Origin: Puniceicoccales bacterium
GTDB taxonomy: Bacteria; Verrucomicrobiota; Verrucomicrobiia; Opitutales; JAIRKQ01
Reading direction: 5' to 3'
Assembly (NCBI GenBank): GCA_031281895.1
Contig: JAITET010000012.1
Span: 1 to 15,236 of the forward strand
Length of the DNA stretch: 15,236 nucleotides
Each line of letters starts with the position of its first letter. The stretch's first letter is position 1. The position numbers were made by a program, and so were the translations under genes. Under the pieces are notes generated by a model. That model made no database searches and was not told the DNA's origin. It worked only from the letters and a program-made list of their open reading frames with translations. This document shows, in pieces, positions 15,101-15,236 of the stretch.

Positions 15101-15141
15101 AAAAGAGAAAAAAAGAGAAAAAAGAGAAAAAAGAGAAAAAA
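15101..15141 (+). repeat. Purine-only tandem repeat, unit GAGAAAAAA
   Basis: Forty-one consecutive purines contain four GAG triplets at 15105, 15115, 15124 and 15133, separated by A-runs of 7, 6 and 6 and followed by six more A. The unit is 9 bp (10 in the first copy). The tract ends 11 bp before the ATG of the next gene, so it lies in that gene's leader or promoter. Such tracts are prone to slippage and could change expression by copy number, or serve as an A-rich ribosome-binding leader. Confidence 0.85.
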
Positions 15142-15152
15142 TTCTAGGGAAG

Positions 15153-15236
15153 ATGGATGAAAAAACAACCCTAAGACTGACAAGGCTTTTTGTGGCCATA
15201 GACGATCTTTGCAAGCAAAAAAAGATAGGAAAAAAG
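15153..15236 (+). CDS. Start of an unidentified gene (cut by right edge)
   Basis: Twenty-eight codons are open from the ATG at 15153 to the window end, encoding MDEKTTLRLTRLFVAIDDL followed by a Lys-rich stretch (CKQKKIGKK). AGGGAAG directly before the ATG gives a better ribosome site than most genes here, though its spacing is short. The fragment looks helical and basic and is too short to assign. It follows the translocator-like gene by 146 bp, on the same strand, and its leader carries the purine repeat. It could be a partner or chaperone of the upstream protein, but nothing visible proves that. Confidence 0.5.
   Translation, partial: MDEKTTLRLTRLFVAIDDLCKQKKIGKK

Overview
The window reads as a chromosomal segment of a Gram-negative bacterium. 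It carries an outer-membrane efflux channel, two lipoproteins with lipobox cysteines, and a Kdo-pathway isomerase. It is AT-leaning, uses GTG and TTG starts, and mostly lacks clear Shine-Dalgarno sequences. I cannot fix the taxon. An NtrC-type regulator without a DNA-binding domain next to a type III translocator-like protein recalls Chlamydiae and other host-associated lineages (possibly the PVC group), but that is inference.

Left part, minus strand (about 1-7440): a tripartite RND efflux operon runs outer-membrane factor, lipoprotein membrane-fusion protein, inner-membrane RND pump, then a sigma-54 type response regulator whose start overlaps the pump's end. The regulator has complete receiver and AAA+ domains but stops before any Fis-type helix-turn-helix. 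A hairpin follows it, and then the 5' end of prfB (release factor 2), cut by the window edge. That prfB lacks the usual programmed frameshift.

Middle (7441-12005): a 102-bp divergent control region with a tandem 10-bp repeat separates the efflux operon from kdsD/kpsF (arabinose-5-phosphate isomerase with a CBS pair), on the plus strand. This gene converges with a minus-strand pair, pit (phosphate transporter) then priA (replication restart helicase).

Right part, plus strand (12188-15236): an unrecognised 181-residue protein, then ddl (D-Ala-D-Ala ligase) with a clear intrinsic terminator. Next come about 270 bp of hairpin-rich DNA without a convincing gene. After that is a 289-residue protein with the architecture of a type III secretion translocator, a stop-overlapping hairpin, a purine-only GAGAAAAAA repeat tract, and the first 28 codons of another gene. 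This right end is the least ordinary part of the window and the best place to look for something new.
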